Shown here: piece after piece, positions 11,741 to 34,548 of the stretch
Numbering within the stretch: position 1 is the first letter of the stretch
Layout: each line of letters begins with the position of its first letter
NCBI GenBank assembly: GCA_029851415.1
Contig: CM056744.1
Coordinates: 16,375,268-16,439,267, forward strand
Reading direction: 5' to 3'
DNA from: Eretmocerus hayati
Taxonomy: Eukaryota; Arthropoda; Insecta; Hymenoptera; Aphelinidae
DNA length: 64,000 bases
Position numbers and translations under genes: made by a program
The notes under the pieces: generated by a model
The model's database searches: none
Told to the model about the DNA's origin: nothing
The model's input: the letters and a program-made list of their open reading frames with translations, nothing else

Positions 11741-13919
11741 CCCCAAGGAGGGGCACTTTGCTTCATTCCATTATGAATATTTTCTAATCATAGCAAAGAA
11801 ATCTGGAGCAGTACAACTTTATATTTTCTATAGCAAAATTCGGAATTAGTTGATGAAATTTGAGTTGAATTGATGAAAAGACTCCCAATTTCACTTGTAA
11901 TTGTGCTTGCAAGAGAAGGTATTCAGGTGATAAGAAACTTTCGGATTGCGAAAATTCGCTTCACAAGTTGGTTCATCCACTTCACAACAAGAGAGGATGC
12001 CAAGGATCAAAGTGACTAGCTAATGAGTGACTAATGATTGAAACATAGAATTATGGCAATGCATCGGTTCCCTCAAACTAAAAAGTCGAATAAATTCCAA
12101 ATTGGACCCTAGTAACACATGTTAAGTGAAGAAGTTGAAGTAATTTATGCAGATTCATTTTAAGGAGAATGAAGATTCAATGGCATTATGTGAGACATAT
12201 TTTGACTACTCAGAAAGTAATCCTCAAAGTACATCTAAATACATGTATGGATCCAGTTTCTATAACGATTGACTCCTCAACCAAGAATTTTTCAAGTTGA
12301 ACCCATCAATCCTTCATAGGGCGTGAATGTGCTCCTCTCCATCATTAATACTTTTGATGAAACAGATGATCCCTGTACCACTTTCTAGACCTATTTCGGT
12401 GTTAGTGAGTTGCACGATAAGACAGTAAAGATTCAAACCATGAGCGAGAATCTAGCTGAGATGATTGGATTTGAGTGATACGCAATAGAAGTTGTTACAC
12501 AAAAGTAGTTAAAGTACCAGAGATCACTGCACATATCACACCAACTGTTCATAGACAGCCATTGAAAGGACTGGATAGTAATAGAACGTCAGAGTAAGCC
12601 GATAAGGCTATAATCAAGTAAGTTCCCCTGGAAGTTCCTTCTCCGATCCTATCTCCCAAAAATTCTCAGATAGAGATCATGGTGCTAACGTTGAGCGATT
12701 CAACTGGTCTTGATAGGATGTAATTATCAAGCAGACTGAAGTGTTCAGATTCTTTAATGTCGAATCCTTCCTTAGCCAATAACAGCATCAAGTCAGCAGC
12801 CAAAAACAACGGACACTATAGGTACGCGTGTGAAGAGAATACAGTCAGTGACGAAATTATTGAGCAATAGCTATGGAGAATACGTGTGCTGTCGAACCAA
12901 TTCCTGCCCTTCAAAATTCTCTTAGATATCATATGAAGTCTACTTCACGGATACTGTCATGGAAAACCTTAGGCAAATCTTCCACATTGATCAGCATTAT
13001 ATTATCTTCTAGGTCTTGATCTGGGATTGGATATTCTCTTCTTAAATATATCCACGCGCTGAGGCTCACTTACGTAATCTCGGTAATGATGGTAACAGTC
13101 TCGGAACAGAATATCGGTGTATTCATAACCAGAGGAGCTTTCGAGTAGCTAATCGAGAGCCAGTGCCACAGCGGAGCTCTCGTGACGCTATCGGAGCTCT
13201 AGCAGAAGATTCACGGGAAAAATCTCAGTAATCTCCATGGAGATGGCTTAGAAGCCTCCAGAATCTTAACGCTTGTCCGGAGTCCCTGCAGAACTGCAAC
13301 CAGACACGCACCGGCGTACTTCCGGGTTGCGTCTGCATGCATTGATTCTGATCATTGTTTACACGCTTTTATTGGTATTGAATGTATTACTCAGATAGTA
13401 GATCACCTGTAAAATCTCATAGCACGATATCATGCAGAGTTTCATGGCGTTTCGCTCATTAGGGATCTAGAAAAACTCAATGAAAAGTTTTTGGTGGGAC
13501 AGAGCGCGTCCTTGCCGATTCCAATTCATTCCCCAATAATGAAACAGTTTCGGCCTATATCAGATAGTAGACCGACCTCGAGACCACCTGTGGAATGGAA
13601 TTTCCTGTCGAATGATCCTTCCCACGCCCGAAATTTCTAAACCAAGCTCGCAAAAAACTTGAACTAGTGAGCGCATTGACATGGATACCTAGCCCAGCCA
13701 GCCGAAGAGCTGCGATTTTTTCGAGATATTGAAAGAATTTTCGGTTGTGTAACAACTCATTCGATGGGAAATATTATGGTATTTTACTTGCTGTATCTTG
13801 TTTGGGTTGGGAATGTGAGATTGGAATACTATGAGATAAAGAATTGGTTCATAATCTCCCATCGCACATGCAGTGCGATCAAAGCGCCATCTATTGGGCA
13901 AAATATCCGGATCCCCCCG

Positions 13920-14060
13920 CGGACCAGTGGCGGATCCAGGGATCGATCTTGGGAGGGGCGATTTGCGAAATTTATGTTCCCCGTGCGAATTTTTTCTCCT
14001 TAGGGGGGGGGGAGGGGCGGTCGCCCCTACCGGTCCCGCGCCTGCCCCGGACTAGCTTTA
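13920..14060 (+). mobile_element. Probable transposon-end fragment (GTGGCGGATCCAGG type)
   Basis: The phrase CAGTGGCGGATCCAGG followed by a G-run and GGGGCGGTCGCCCC resembles the ends of short DNA elements common in arthropods. The opposite end was not found, so this is a fragment. Confidence 0.3.
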
Positions 14061-14353
14061 ATGGTTACCTTTGCGGAATTAAACTGAGCCGGAAATTCGA
14101 CAATTTCCTGGAAATTTCTCGGGGCCTCTTGAATGAGCATTGCACAAGTTTTTTTGGATATTCCTCGACAATTCTCAGGCATCGGCTGGGTTACCATCTG
14201 GTAATACCTCAGAAATTGGGATAATAGTCTTGATCCCGTTAGAAAAAATGAACTATGAGTATATTTAGTCCATAAGTTATTGGATTAATTAGGATAAACT
14301 CACAGTATCATGTATGTACCATTAAGTGCACACATTCAAATATATTTTTTCAG

Positions 14354-14619
14354 CTGATACGCGTTTTCATAGTCCATTCATCAAACTCCCAAAAAAATTG
14401 GACTTGTCAACGGATAGTTCTCGTGTCCTCGTTACTAATGTAAATATGTTCTATAACAACGAACTCTTAGAAAAAGTTTCTGTCGGTAAATTCAACGGAA
14501 GAATAGTCTATCCTCCCCAGACTATTCCAAAATATGATAGGCCATGCATTGGATGTGCCATTTGCTATCAGATGATAAAGAAATGTCATTCTATCTGGTG
14601 TGTAAGAAAACATGTATGA
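14354..14619 (+). CDS. Possible Cys-rich terminal exon, unknown family
   Basis: A TTTTTTCAG acceptor at 14345-14353 is followed by 88 open codons ending in a TGA at 14617-14619. The end of the product has a cysteine cluster (CIGCAICYQ then KKCHSIWC), as in small secreted or zinc-binding peptides. The exon needs one base from an upstream exon and I found no convincing partner; a signal-peptide-like frame at 13764 has a donor in the wrong phase. It lies about 700 bases upstream of the carboxylesterase-like gene on the same strand. Confidence 0.22.
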
Positions 14620-15240
14620 CAGGAACAAGCATTCACTTATTGGGTACCATACTTTATGAAACTAGGGATGGTATCGTATTAGTATAACAGTTTTCATGCG
14701 AACGTGATCATGTTATAGAGGATATTCTGAATTATCAGCACTCAATCCTCCAATGAAAGGTCCCTCATAAAAAACTTCTGTGAGTAATAAATATTGCACC
14801 ATCGTGATCAGCCATACATTGAAGTTCAAGTTACTGGAGTAGTGTTCCCTGATTGTTGGCGTTTCTATCAACGGAGAGCGCGGGTGGGCTCTCAATTTTG
14901 GAGTTTGATAGATTTTTCTGTGATCTATGTTAGAAAACCTAATTTTCAAATCCTGTCTATACCTTTGCTGAAACTTATCATCAATTATTGAGAAAGATTT
15001 TGAGGAAGAAATTCTATTCGAGCGCCTGAATGGAGAATGATGACTTTTCTTCCTCATAAAGTTACGCAAGTTACGCATTCAAAATGATTCTCAAATGTTA
15101 AAAAATAGCTACAAATCCATGAATAATAATAGATATGATGATTTCTATCTCGAGTCGATTAGGATACGATTATAAGTTAGTAATCCAGGATCAAAAAATT
15201 CGCATCATCTGTCACCTTCACACCTAATCCCCTCAGAAAA

Positions 15241-15318
15241 TGTAAATTTTTTGCAGCATCTTCCCAATTAGTGGTGATAAGGACAGATCATAGAAGTTTG
15301 TACAGAATATATACAGGA
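15241..15318 (+). other. 5' leader of the carboxylesterase-like gene with a possible untranslated-exon acceptor
   Basis: A T-rich tract ending GCAG at 15253-15256 precedes the start codon by about 60 bases and could be the acceptor of a leader intron. The frame is also open upstream of the chosen ATG but contains no earlier ATG after that acceptor, so 15319 is the preferred start. No clear TATA box is seen close by. Confidence 0.35.
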
Positions 15319-24122
<8,804 letters not shown>

Positions 24123-27100
24123 TACCATCTATCAAGCAGTGGTGAATACTTTGCCGCGAAAAGTGTAGCTCAAATCAAGAATACGAGAGATAAAAATAGT
24201 CCCCGACATGAGAACTTTAATTATTTCCATCATTTTCATGCTCAAGTATTCTTCTACAAGCAACCTCTGAGGATTCAGACATCCAAAAAACCTTGATTTG
24301 AATCGGAAGTTGAATCATGAGAAATATCGAGACTTCCCTAATCCGAATCGTTCCTGAATAGCGTTCCTATTCATCTATACATTATTCCATCATGTAAAAG
24401 AGATAAGATCAATTGCAATAAATCTATCGGTCTTCATCAAAAATTCATCCAAAAGTAATGATATACAATTAACCCCAGGTATGAGGAATATTTTCGAAGG
24501 AAGCCTATTGTTGTGATAATAGATCGAATGAAAAAAGCCACCAATAACAAAAATCTTCTTTCTTTACATACCCATCCTCAAACAAATGTGATTACATCAA
24601 GAATTTTTCCATATTCCGTCCCAAATCCTTGAAAGGGCTCATGAGAATGGAGAAAGAATATGAGAATGAGAACGAAGGATTGTGAGATGGAGGTGTAAAA
24701 ATGTCCAGGGATAGTGAATTTTGTGAAAAACAACATCCAAAGTTCGATAAAGTAATTGCCAAGTGATTTTCATACAAAGAATGAGTAACTAGCTGACTCC
24801 ACATTGTAGAATATACAATTCGAATCGTAATTATGAGATGCATCTGTATTGAGAAACGATTCCATAGACCATCCATTACACATTCACTAGTAACAAATGT
24901 GCAAGGTAAGACAATACTGCAATCTCGATCCTCTCGAGAAATCAAAATTGAAAGTTCATCTTGCACAAAAATGAAGCGATAATGAGATTGGTTCCAAAGA
25001 TGACGCGATACATATAAAACATGCTATTGGAAGAACGAGTCGACAATCAAACTCAAGAGCATCCATCCTGTATCAATAAAAGTACAACTACACCTGCTAC
25101 TCGGCTAACATTTATACACTCGCTCACCTCAATTTTGTGATTGCCTTCGACAATATGATTCCATGTCAATCAATTCCATAGAGTGCCAATACAACAATGT
25201 TTCCTTTCAGGGTTATATTCACAATGTTTACTCTTTCTTTGATCCAAAACATTGATTTTTCACTGTTTTTGTGTACATGGGCTGTCTCTTGATATTCCGT
25301 TATAAAAAAAAAAAAAACGAGAAACAGGTGTACACGGTAGAAGCTCGAGAGATGTGTATTCAACTTTGCATATTATTTTTGTATGCAAGAGAAGAGGCAT
25401 ATCGAAGGATTGATGCATTGATTTGATGGTTGAATAATTGAGAGTGCAGACATCATTGTTATCTTATTCTTCATTGTGAATATCCTTGATTGCATGTTTA
25501 ATATCGTATTCAAACATGAGAGTACGATTGGAAGGAAAAATGATGGAATTTGATCGTAAGGTGATCGTGAAGTAATGAAATTGAGTCAATTCACTGAGTC
25601 ATGAGATTGCGAACTGAATTAGACAAGAGCTGTGACATTTTATTGAGGCTAATTAATTGTTCGCAATTTCTTTAATTCCTAAGATGTCGAATCGATCCCG
25701 ACTTTTTTGGAAATCGTAATCGTTTACCTGGAAACTGTCAATGAGTCTGATTGATTAACGATCCAGTCTTCCCGCTACTAATTCCCAAAATTCGTGTTCA
25801 AAAACAAAGAGTTAGTACCCTATAAAATATCTTCTTGGAGGGAGAAGAAAAAATTTCGGCACCGAAAATATTTTGGATCTGAATTGTTTATAGAAACTAT
25901 CACTGTTGAATTGATAGATATCACCTGTAATCATTATTCACAGCTAATGATGTCAGCTACGAAGTCAATTCCGATTGTTTTCAGTGATCACAAAATTGTC
26001 GATAATTTCGAGGGATCAACATTGATATGCATCTTGAGTGGTATTTTAAGAAATCACACTAAATTATGTCATATATCGAATGAAGAACTTGAAACACGTT
26101 CAATTGATGAAAAATGTGGCTTATCAAAGACTTCCTCCAGGAATTCCAAGAATCATTAATGATGAATTCTCTCAATTCGAAAATCCTAAAATTTTTCAAG
26201 GCAATAAAACACACTCTTCTTCTATGAAGGCCTTCGTGAACAGACTAATCCATTCGAGAGAATGCCAAATATTTTTATAATTCAAGACCCGATTATCTTG
26301 GCTTAGATTGAATCGGCTCAATTTTAAGTGAGCCCATTCGAATCGTAGATTAATCATATCTGAAATTTCCAATCAGTTCGGGTCTCACAAATTCTCGAGA
26401 ACTAGAATCTGATTTTCAATCATGTGATTCTCGGTCAATTCACGCATCAAATCTGTTTGAGAATGAAAGATCAGTACTGTGATATTTGGCTTCATTCCAT
26501 CGATTAAATGTGTGACGCTTTTCTTCGTTTATGAATAAGAATTCATCATGAGAAAGATCTCCTTTCAGCACAGTTACGAATCATTATCCACTCGTTTCTT
26601 CATACCATTGTACTAAATAACCAACTCGATATGCATAATTTTGTCTAGCTATTTGATCCAAATAAGTGCCAGAAAAGGATGATAAGTGATCAAAACCGAG
26701 GTCATGGTCGAAAAATAATACGAGTTAATTGGTGTGTACATGATTCACACAATATGAATCCGAGGAAATGGGTCATTTGAAATTGGATTCATGGAATCTT
26801 ACTTATGACTTAAGACACCATAATTTAGTGAGCCAGCTTGAACTGAATTCTGATGTACTCCATGAATAACTCTATTGAAATCAAGAGAATTTCGAAGAAA
26901 CGAATCATGATGTTCGAAATACTATGCTCGGGTGTAGGTGACATGTACTTACTCTTGGTACATGAAATTATTGAGATATTTTGGATCAAAATTGGAATAG
27001 AAGAAATTTCCATGAGTTTGTCAATTATTAGGATCATGATGATGATGATAAAACACTTGATTACCAAAAATCCATTAGTGAAAAGGAGGATGTATATCGA

Positions 27101-28279
27101 GCTATAATCCAAATGGAAGTGCAATATCCCAATTAAAAAATGGTCTAACCATTCATGCAACCTCGGTGTACCCCCTTCTAAGTCCAAATTCAAGATTTCC
27201 TTCCTTTCCATCGTAATTTCCATGTGTATTAGAAAAAGCTGTACCGCAAAAAAAACTGCCAATGTATTGATTAAGAAGATGAACCACGGAGAATTCTATT
27301 CCTATGAATTTGGATTTCAAATTTGAAACTCAAATGGAAAAATCCATACATTTTGTTTTGACATTTTATTGTGAGCAAGAGAAACGAGAGTTACTTAGAT
27401 GATAGCGATTGAAAGTGAAACTGCTTGCTCTTGCATCAGAAAATATCACCCGTCGGTAAGACAGAGACTTTTCGCAGAATCGATCAAAGAAAGATCGAGT
27501 AGATCTCGGGGTATATCCCAAGCTATCTATTGGGGGTATATGGTGAAATCCCAGAAACTTTTGACTTTTGGCCTCGAAAAGTGAAAATATAGAAAAACGC
27601 TGTGTACATGCATGTCTAAAAATTTTTATACAACTTCTTTGAAGGCCCCAAAAACTTAATTTCCCATGTATGGATCATCTAAAAAAAATCGCTAAATGAC
27701 TCACAGAACAAAGTCTTAATGGGCCACATTTTGGAAATTTTTGAAAAATTCGTTACGAGATTCTCATTTAGTAGGGTGTAGCATCGGGATGTAGCGTCGG
27801 GGATTGGCTGAACGGGTGCTCTTGTATAAAATATTTGAATGGATGTCAAAGATTCTCAACTTTTAGAGTTCATGATTTGGATCGCATAATTGTAATGATG
27901 GAGGCTTGTGACCTATCAAAAGGTGGCAAAAACGAGATTTTTGATCTCCATTAAATGAATTTTGATTGAGAAATAGCACCTCATTCGATTTAGTGATGAA
28001 ATGGATTCACGGATGTCACAAATATGTACCTAATGAATGCTCAAACAAAAAGTTACATCCTAAATTTTCTGGTCAGAAACCAGGTTCCCAAAGGGGTGTA
28101 ATTGATTAGTCCAATAACATCCATCTTTTAATGTTTGAAATGTTTGGATATAAATCATAAAAAAATATCTCGAGATGAATGATCAAGAAAAGGCCTTGAG
28201 CTGCAGCTCTCATTAATTCTTTGCGGAAAATATTTGCCAATCTCCTAAGAGTAGAAGCCTGATCCGACAATTTCGCTAC

Positions 28280-28640
28280 ATAAGTTAAGTGTACCCAACT
28301 TGTCTCCGTTGAGCTATAACTCTGGTCTATCTTAACAATCCCTCACGTACACTTCAGCTCATTTCAAAGCTTGTCCCAAGACCTTTAAAATGAGCTGGAG
28401 TATGTTCAAATTTGACCAACTGAAGCCGAGCTGTTCCATATTCTCAAAAAGTGACTTCTTAGAGGTTACCTGAGGGTGTACCCAACCTGCCCCTATTAAA
28501 ATTTCTTCTACAACTCTGGTCTACTCCAACATTTTGAAACGTATTCTAGCTCATCTTGGAACTTGTTTTAGGACCTTTAAATTGAACTGAACTACATCTC
28601 GTTCTGATAATTTGGAGCCAAACTGTCGTAATTCTCCCCA
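28280..28640 (+). repeat. Degenerate tandem duplication of about 185 bp
   Basis: Two units each begin GTGTACCCAAC near 28290 and 28473. Both continue with CAACTCTGGTCTA-like and AGCTCAT phrases and close with CCTTTAAA. Inverted traces of the lead phrase occur near 28805 and 29182. No coding capacity. Confidence 0.5.
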
Positions 28641-30911
28641 AAAATATTATGCAAATCGGTGATGAAGTGTTTTTTCGTCGTGCAAGCACATTTGAAGTTT
28701 TGGGCTGGTCCCAAACATTATTCCCGACCTATTTTGACGCAATAATCACGCTGCGAGTGGTAAAAAAAGCCATACCACACGCTTTTCCGAGATAACCACA
28801 TGGGAGCATGTTGGGTACACTCCGATGTTGCCATTCTTGTTCTACAGATCATCTCTGTATTTTGCACACGAAGTATCTCCGCATGCGAGTTTGGCAACTC
28901 TCGAAAAAAAATTTCGAAGGTCTTTCGAAGACAAGAAATCAAATGCGTTAAAGTACGTTGAGATTGGTCGAACTGAAAAAATTTGCCACCAGTTTTACTG
29001 AAGGCAATTTTCTCGGGGATTCTTTACAAGAAGAGAAAAAATCACTCCAAATTTTCTGGAGGATGTAGGAATGATTCGGCCTAGATGGAAAATACTTACA
29101 TTCTTATATTTCAACATAAGAAATGTAAAAAAGTTCGTGAAAGGGTCAGCGAGTGCCCAACTCTGAGATCGGCATATGGGGGCAAGTTGGGAACACCTAC
29201 CTTACATGAAAGATTATCATTAGTGAATAGTGTCAAACAGATTCAACCGCAACTATTGCAATCACTATCTCGATCACACATATTCCATGTCATAATCAAG
29301 ACAATCATGAATTCGCGACAATATTCGTACTTTGGATGACATTATCTTCAGTCTACTCCTTGTCTTTTGCCAAATAATGATATCTCATATTTTTCGAGAT
29401 ATTTTTGCTACGTAATGGATATTTTTTGGGCTCAGCTAATTGGATAGTTCGATGAGTCTATTTAGAAAAATTCTTGCAGTCGAAATTCATCAATTTTCCA
29501 TCTCTCGACAATCAATGATTCATGGCATGATAGTTGTTTAGAGTGAGAGATTTATAGTCTGCTTTAAATAGCAAAAATAAAATTGAACAATTCCTGCTTC
29601 GAGAGAGCGAAATGAGATATACCTATAATTCACATTACCTGGGAGTTTAAAATTTTGGAATGGCTGCATGAAGTGCTTGCATTCGGCGATCCTATCATTT
29701 TATTGGATATAAATCAACCAATACACGATTTTAATTCAATGCAGAGACATGATGAATGACGATAGATGACAAATTTCTTCCCACACTAATTGAGCATGTA
29801 ATTTTCCAGTCAGGTATTCCTGTTCTCACGCGGATTACTCAAACGTGGATCTTACTACTGATCCTAAAGTTATATTAGCAAAAATATTAAAGTCATGATA
29901 GGATAGACATCTAACGGCTATTATTATGAATTTGTAGATATAATTATAGATATATGAGATTATAGATAGATTATAAACCCACCCACTCGATTATCCACCA
30001 ACCATTGAACAATTTCACCCCGCATAAACAGTCTAAGTAATATCGAGTGATCTGATACAGGAAATCTATTAAAGCGTGTAGTGAGTATAGATTGAAAACG
30101 AATCGCTATCGTCGAATACACTAGTTAGAGCTTCACGATCAGGATCAGTCTATCTATTCGTCTATTCGACGTGATCAATTCCTGACGACTTCGTAGCTGG
30201 ATTTATTAGTAATCCTTGCATCGCATGATCATGCTTCATTAAATTTTGATCTATGATTGACAATTCATAAATTTGGCCTAAAATTTGTATCATCGGATCC
30301 TGCACCGAAGAATGATCAATAAAGATACAATTGATCCAAACACCTCACAAATGAAACAGAATTATTCGGATTTATTCATTTCACTCTCTCTCTCTCCGCA
30401 TGAATCAGTGAATATTGATCCCATTCAGTGCATTTTCACTAATTTACAGTGACACTTCACTAAAAATCAGCGAAATCCTCAGGTTGGGATCAATTTTCAC
30501 TGATTCATGGCGGAGATAGCAGGCCTAAAGATTTACGTTAAACGATTCAAACATCACACAGACAAGATAATATCTTCACACATAACTGAACTCGAACGAT
30601 CGATTAACCCCGATGCCCATCAGAGATTTCGATTTGAATGGGTTAGTGTGCATCTCTCTGGTAGAATATGAGGTAAAATTTTCGCTCGACTGGACGCATG
30701 AAACTACGTGACTTGAATGTGCAAAATTGAAGGGCGATTTTCGAAGACAGCTTTGTAGCCCTAACTCAATGATTTTGACAATCGTCATCTGTGCGATTAG
30801 GAAGTTTTGAGATGAAATAATGAGAGATGTATATATTCGGCAATGAATAGCTGGGAGATATCATAAGTGATTTTGGTAGATTTTTTCGTCCTTGATGGTT
30901 AATATACAAGT

Positions 30912-31087
30912 TGAACCTTTGGTCTCGTCGATCTTGAAGGACGGTGGGGAACTAAATAAATTCCCAAAATTTCATGATGGAAATTTTATTGCAACGTTTC
31001 GTCCACTAGGTTTTGTGGACCTCATCAGGCTTCCGGTTTCTGTTTCGACATATGTATAATGATCGACGAGACCAAAGGTTCAACTTA
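30912..31087 (-). repeat. Short inverted-repeat unit containing a hammerhead-like motif
   Basis: Twenty-six-base inverted repeats (AAGTTGAACCTTTGGTCTCG and onward) flank the unit. On the minus strand at 31029-30991 lies CTGATGAGGTCCAC, an eight-base loop, then GTGGACGAAACGTTGC. The CUGAUGA and GAAAC blocks bracketing a six-base-pair stem match the hammerhead ribozyme core, except for one extra G after CUGAUGA. Stems I and III are not visible in standard form. The unit is also flanked by ATAGCTGGGAGATA at 30846 and 31085. Confidence 0.5.
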
Positions 31088-31867
31088 TAGCTGGGAGATA
31101 CTTTCTTGAAGGGAATTTCGGGCTTACTGCTGATAATTTTTGGGATTTGATTGTTAATTATTCTTCGCTCATGACTCATGAATCGAAATTTGGGAATCGT
31201 AGATGAGTGGAAGAAATTTTGATCGGTTTTAATTCGTGAAATTTGTGCTCAACATACTCGATGGAAGCAGCATGATGCTGAATGCTCATATGAGGTTGAA
31301 GAAACATGCAGTGACTCAAGTCAAGAATAAATGAAAAAATTCATCGTGTAAAATCCAAAATGACTCTAGTCTAATACGAGAATCGGTATACTCTCGGTAA
31401 TTCATAGATTGCGTAAATTTAACTATAGGTTATCTGACATTTCTGGAGGCTTCACCTCATCAGGCAAGAGCATCAGCATACCTTCGAAATGCAGTTAGAT
31501 ATATTCTACATGATTGAAATTCACAAAATACATTTTTTAGTCATATACAATACAGTCCGAGCTGTTTTCGATTCCGGAAATAGCTACTGAAAAAAATTCT
31601 CTCACAAGTCAGTTCTAAATTGATCGAATAAAATGGAAACTTTCAGTATATGGATGTTTGAGAATTTCCTGTGAAGTCTTTTTGACAACCGTTATGGGAT
31701 CGTTCTACAAAACTTTCTTGAGCATATAACCAAGACGAGTCCCCCATGGATTCGGTTATTGTGAACTCAACACCAATTTGAAATGCTTGTGTAACGTCGC
31801 CTCTGATGATTCTGCTAGGAAATAGATTTAAAAAAAAAAATTTTTTTTGTGGGCTCAAGGGCATCTA

Positions 31868-32175
31868 CTTTTCGAGTCTCCGACGTCCGTGCTCCGTCAT
31901 ATAGTTAATTCTTCTGAAAATATTTTGAGAGCAAAAGAGTTCAGTTGCACGCGAACCGCCGCGCAGCAAAGATCTTAAGGTATGCTCAAAACTCCCCCAC
32001 TTTTCGAGTCTCCGACGTCCGTGCTCGGTCATACAGTTAATTTTGCTGAAAATATTTTGAGAGCAAAAGAGCTCAGTTGCACGGGAACCACCGCGCAGCA
32101 AAGACCGTTAGGTATGCGCGAGATTCCCCCACCCCAGTCTCCCACATCCGCGCCCTGTCATATAGTTGATCTGTG
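31868..32175 (+). repeat. Tandem repeat of 132-bp units
   Basis: Units start at about 31868, 32000 and 32132 (partial). Each opens with a GAGTCTCCGACGTCCGTGC-like phrase, then GTCATATAGTTAATT, AATATTTTGAGAGC and CGCGCAGCAAAG. The lead phrase recurs alone near 32590 and 33758, the former also followed by GTTGACCTTGAA as near 32190. Confidence 0.75.
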
Positions 32176-34230
32176 TGGAGATTTTAAAAGGGAGTTGACC
32201 TTGAAATCTTGTGACGCAACGTCTTACGTTGAGGACGGTATTTTACTCTATACGCGATGAGAGGAATCCGTGTAACGTAGTTTTTGGTTACGATCAAAAT
32301 TTTTGAAATACTTAATGTTGTCTCATTTTTGTAAATGCGGATAATAAAATTAGATCAAAGATGCTTTTCAAACACGGAGGTTAATAAGAGCAATGCACTG
32401 CAAATTAGGAATAAGTTTAAACACTGACTATATGAGTAATAATAGATTTTCGATATATAAAACTAGTGAATACGGTTGAAATTAGGCATGTAAGTATGGT
32501 ACGTAAAGAAAAATGAGAAAAGATCAACGGAAACAAACCATCGGTTTGGTTTTGAATGAAGCCGACGAGGCGCAGTAAAGACAGCAAGAAAAACCGATCG
32601 CTCTCCGACGTCCGTGCGTCGGATATTGTCGATTGACTCAAGTTGTGTGCATCACAAATCCTACCATCATATGACAGACCACCGTTGACCTTGAATATTT
32701 TGGAAGACGATTGAAATCCAAGTTATACTATTTAGGTTAATCAATGATCATGCATGCATAAAGCACAAAAGAGAAGATCGCGGAAGCCATCGTCACTGAA
32801 ATTCACGGCCGCACGGGTCAAAGAAATTATCTGTTTTATGAATATTACTATTTGTTCTGATAACTGGTTCACGAATTTTTAAACGTTAATGTTTAGCAAC
32901 CCCGTCGCCGCATTAAAACTTAAATTTGAGCACCCGCGTTTCCCTTTTTTTTTTATTGAAAATATTCCTTTCAGATGAGCATAAGAAAACAATCAATGAT
33001 TCTCAAATACCTGCGCATTTTTGATAAAATGCAACTTTAGATGCTAGGTAAATCAAATAATTAATGTCAATACTTTTGACGAATCATGAATGTAGTGACC
33101 ATAAGTTTTCTTTTTCCATCCCGACAGCATTTTGTTCACAATACTAGGTAGCACATTTTGGAGACAACTCACCAACGCACCACGGAATAAGGAGAATAGT
33201 AATTAATCAACGCGAATCAAAAAGTTGTAAAGGCGTAAATTTATTTTAAAACATTTGGAATTCATGATCATCCATCATTCTAGCTTTAGAAGTAAAGTTG
33301 CTACTCGATGAAGCTGACCTTGAAATTTTCATCTCACCATAGGATTGTGCGCTGAAAGGGGTTTAAAACGCCCGTCCCACAGTACGGTCAATCATAAGTA
33401 GTTTTCTCTGTCCAAGTTTAAAAAATTAAAACAATTTACGATTTTGCTGTAAGACTCAGTATATCAGCTTACTGTTTAGCTATAAACTGTAATATTAAAC
33501 TATTTGGTGTCAAAATAAGCATTAAAAAGAAACTCACCATATTGATATCCCCAAAACTACAAGTTGAATCTAACACGTGATTTGGCTATTCAATACTTAG
33601 ATAAACTCATATGTACTCATTCATTACTGTAATTTGAATAGGAAGAAGGGATATTCAGGATTTGGCTTGGTTTTCATCCATATGATGAGAAGAAACGTAA
33701 ATAAAATCAAGAAACGGAGACACAAAACTAGAAAACAGACAAGAAAAGTTAGCGCGGACTCTCTACGACGTCCGCGCTCTTGGCTTATACATGGCCACTC
33801 CAGGCCAGTCAAGAGGAGAGGAGCGCAGGGCAGCGATCATCCATGGTCCCTCCCTCGCTGGCAGTATCTTCATGGTCAGTCGGCAGGTGTGGTCCCAGCA
33901 ATCCAAATCGTCCAGCAGTCCTCCTTCAGGCGACTTTCACCTACGCAGGCAGACAACGCGGGAAGACGACGTGACTTCGTCCACGCTATAGGCATAGTTA
34001 GAAAGCGACCTGATTTGCCATATAGCTGACGAATACGTTCGACAGTGTAGTCAAAATTTAGAAAGCGATATGGGCAGCGGTTGATAGCTTTACGTAAGCG
34101 CCATTCCCGCGCCCGTTCAATTTTGACTACCCGTCGAGTCTTTGCCGTGCTTGTTATTGATTCACCGGAGCTCAGCGAAAGTGCAGTACAACGGAGTAAC
34201 CAGTTGGAAATCGTCGCCGAGGATCTCGAC

Positions 34231-34395
34231 CGGCGCTCAACCGGAGGCACAGTCGACGAAGGCAACCATTCAAGGAACCCTCACCGAGGAAATCGACCGC
34301 CATCGCCATTGGCCGGCGCTCAACCGGAGGCACAATCGACCAAGGCAACTACTCAGGGAGCCATCTCCAAGGAGCCAGAGTTCCAATAAGGGATT
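34231..34395 (+). repeat. 83-bp tandem duplication in a GC-rich block
   Basis: CGGCGCTCAACCGGAGGCAC occurs at 34231 and 34314, followed in both by a TCGAC-AAGGCAAC phrase. The block 33740-34400 is more GC-rich than its surroundings and may be a decayed LTR or retroelement leader, but I see no TG...CA ends. Confidence 0.6.
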
Positions 34396-34548
34396 CACCT
34401 GCTGTTTTCTACCACCGAACATCTCGCAGACGCCCCCTGGGAAAACCGAGCCATCCCTGAGTACCACCGTCTTCCAATACAGCATTTGGAAGAATAAAAG
34501 TGAGCATAATTTCAATCTATTGGTCCTAATTTCAGAATTCAAGTTTTC

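Noticed and set aside
26825..27262. 145-codon minus-strand frame with hydrophobic stretches
   Set aside because: AT-rich Ile/Met composition, no recognisable domain, and the plus strand is also open over part of it. It looks like low-complexity chance.
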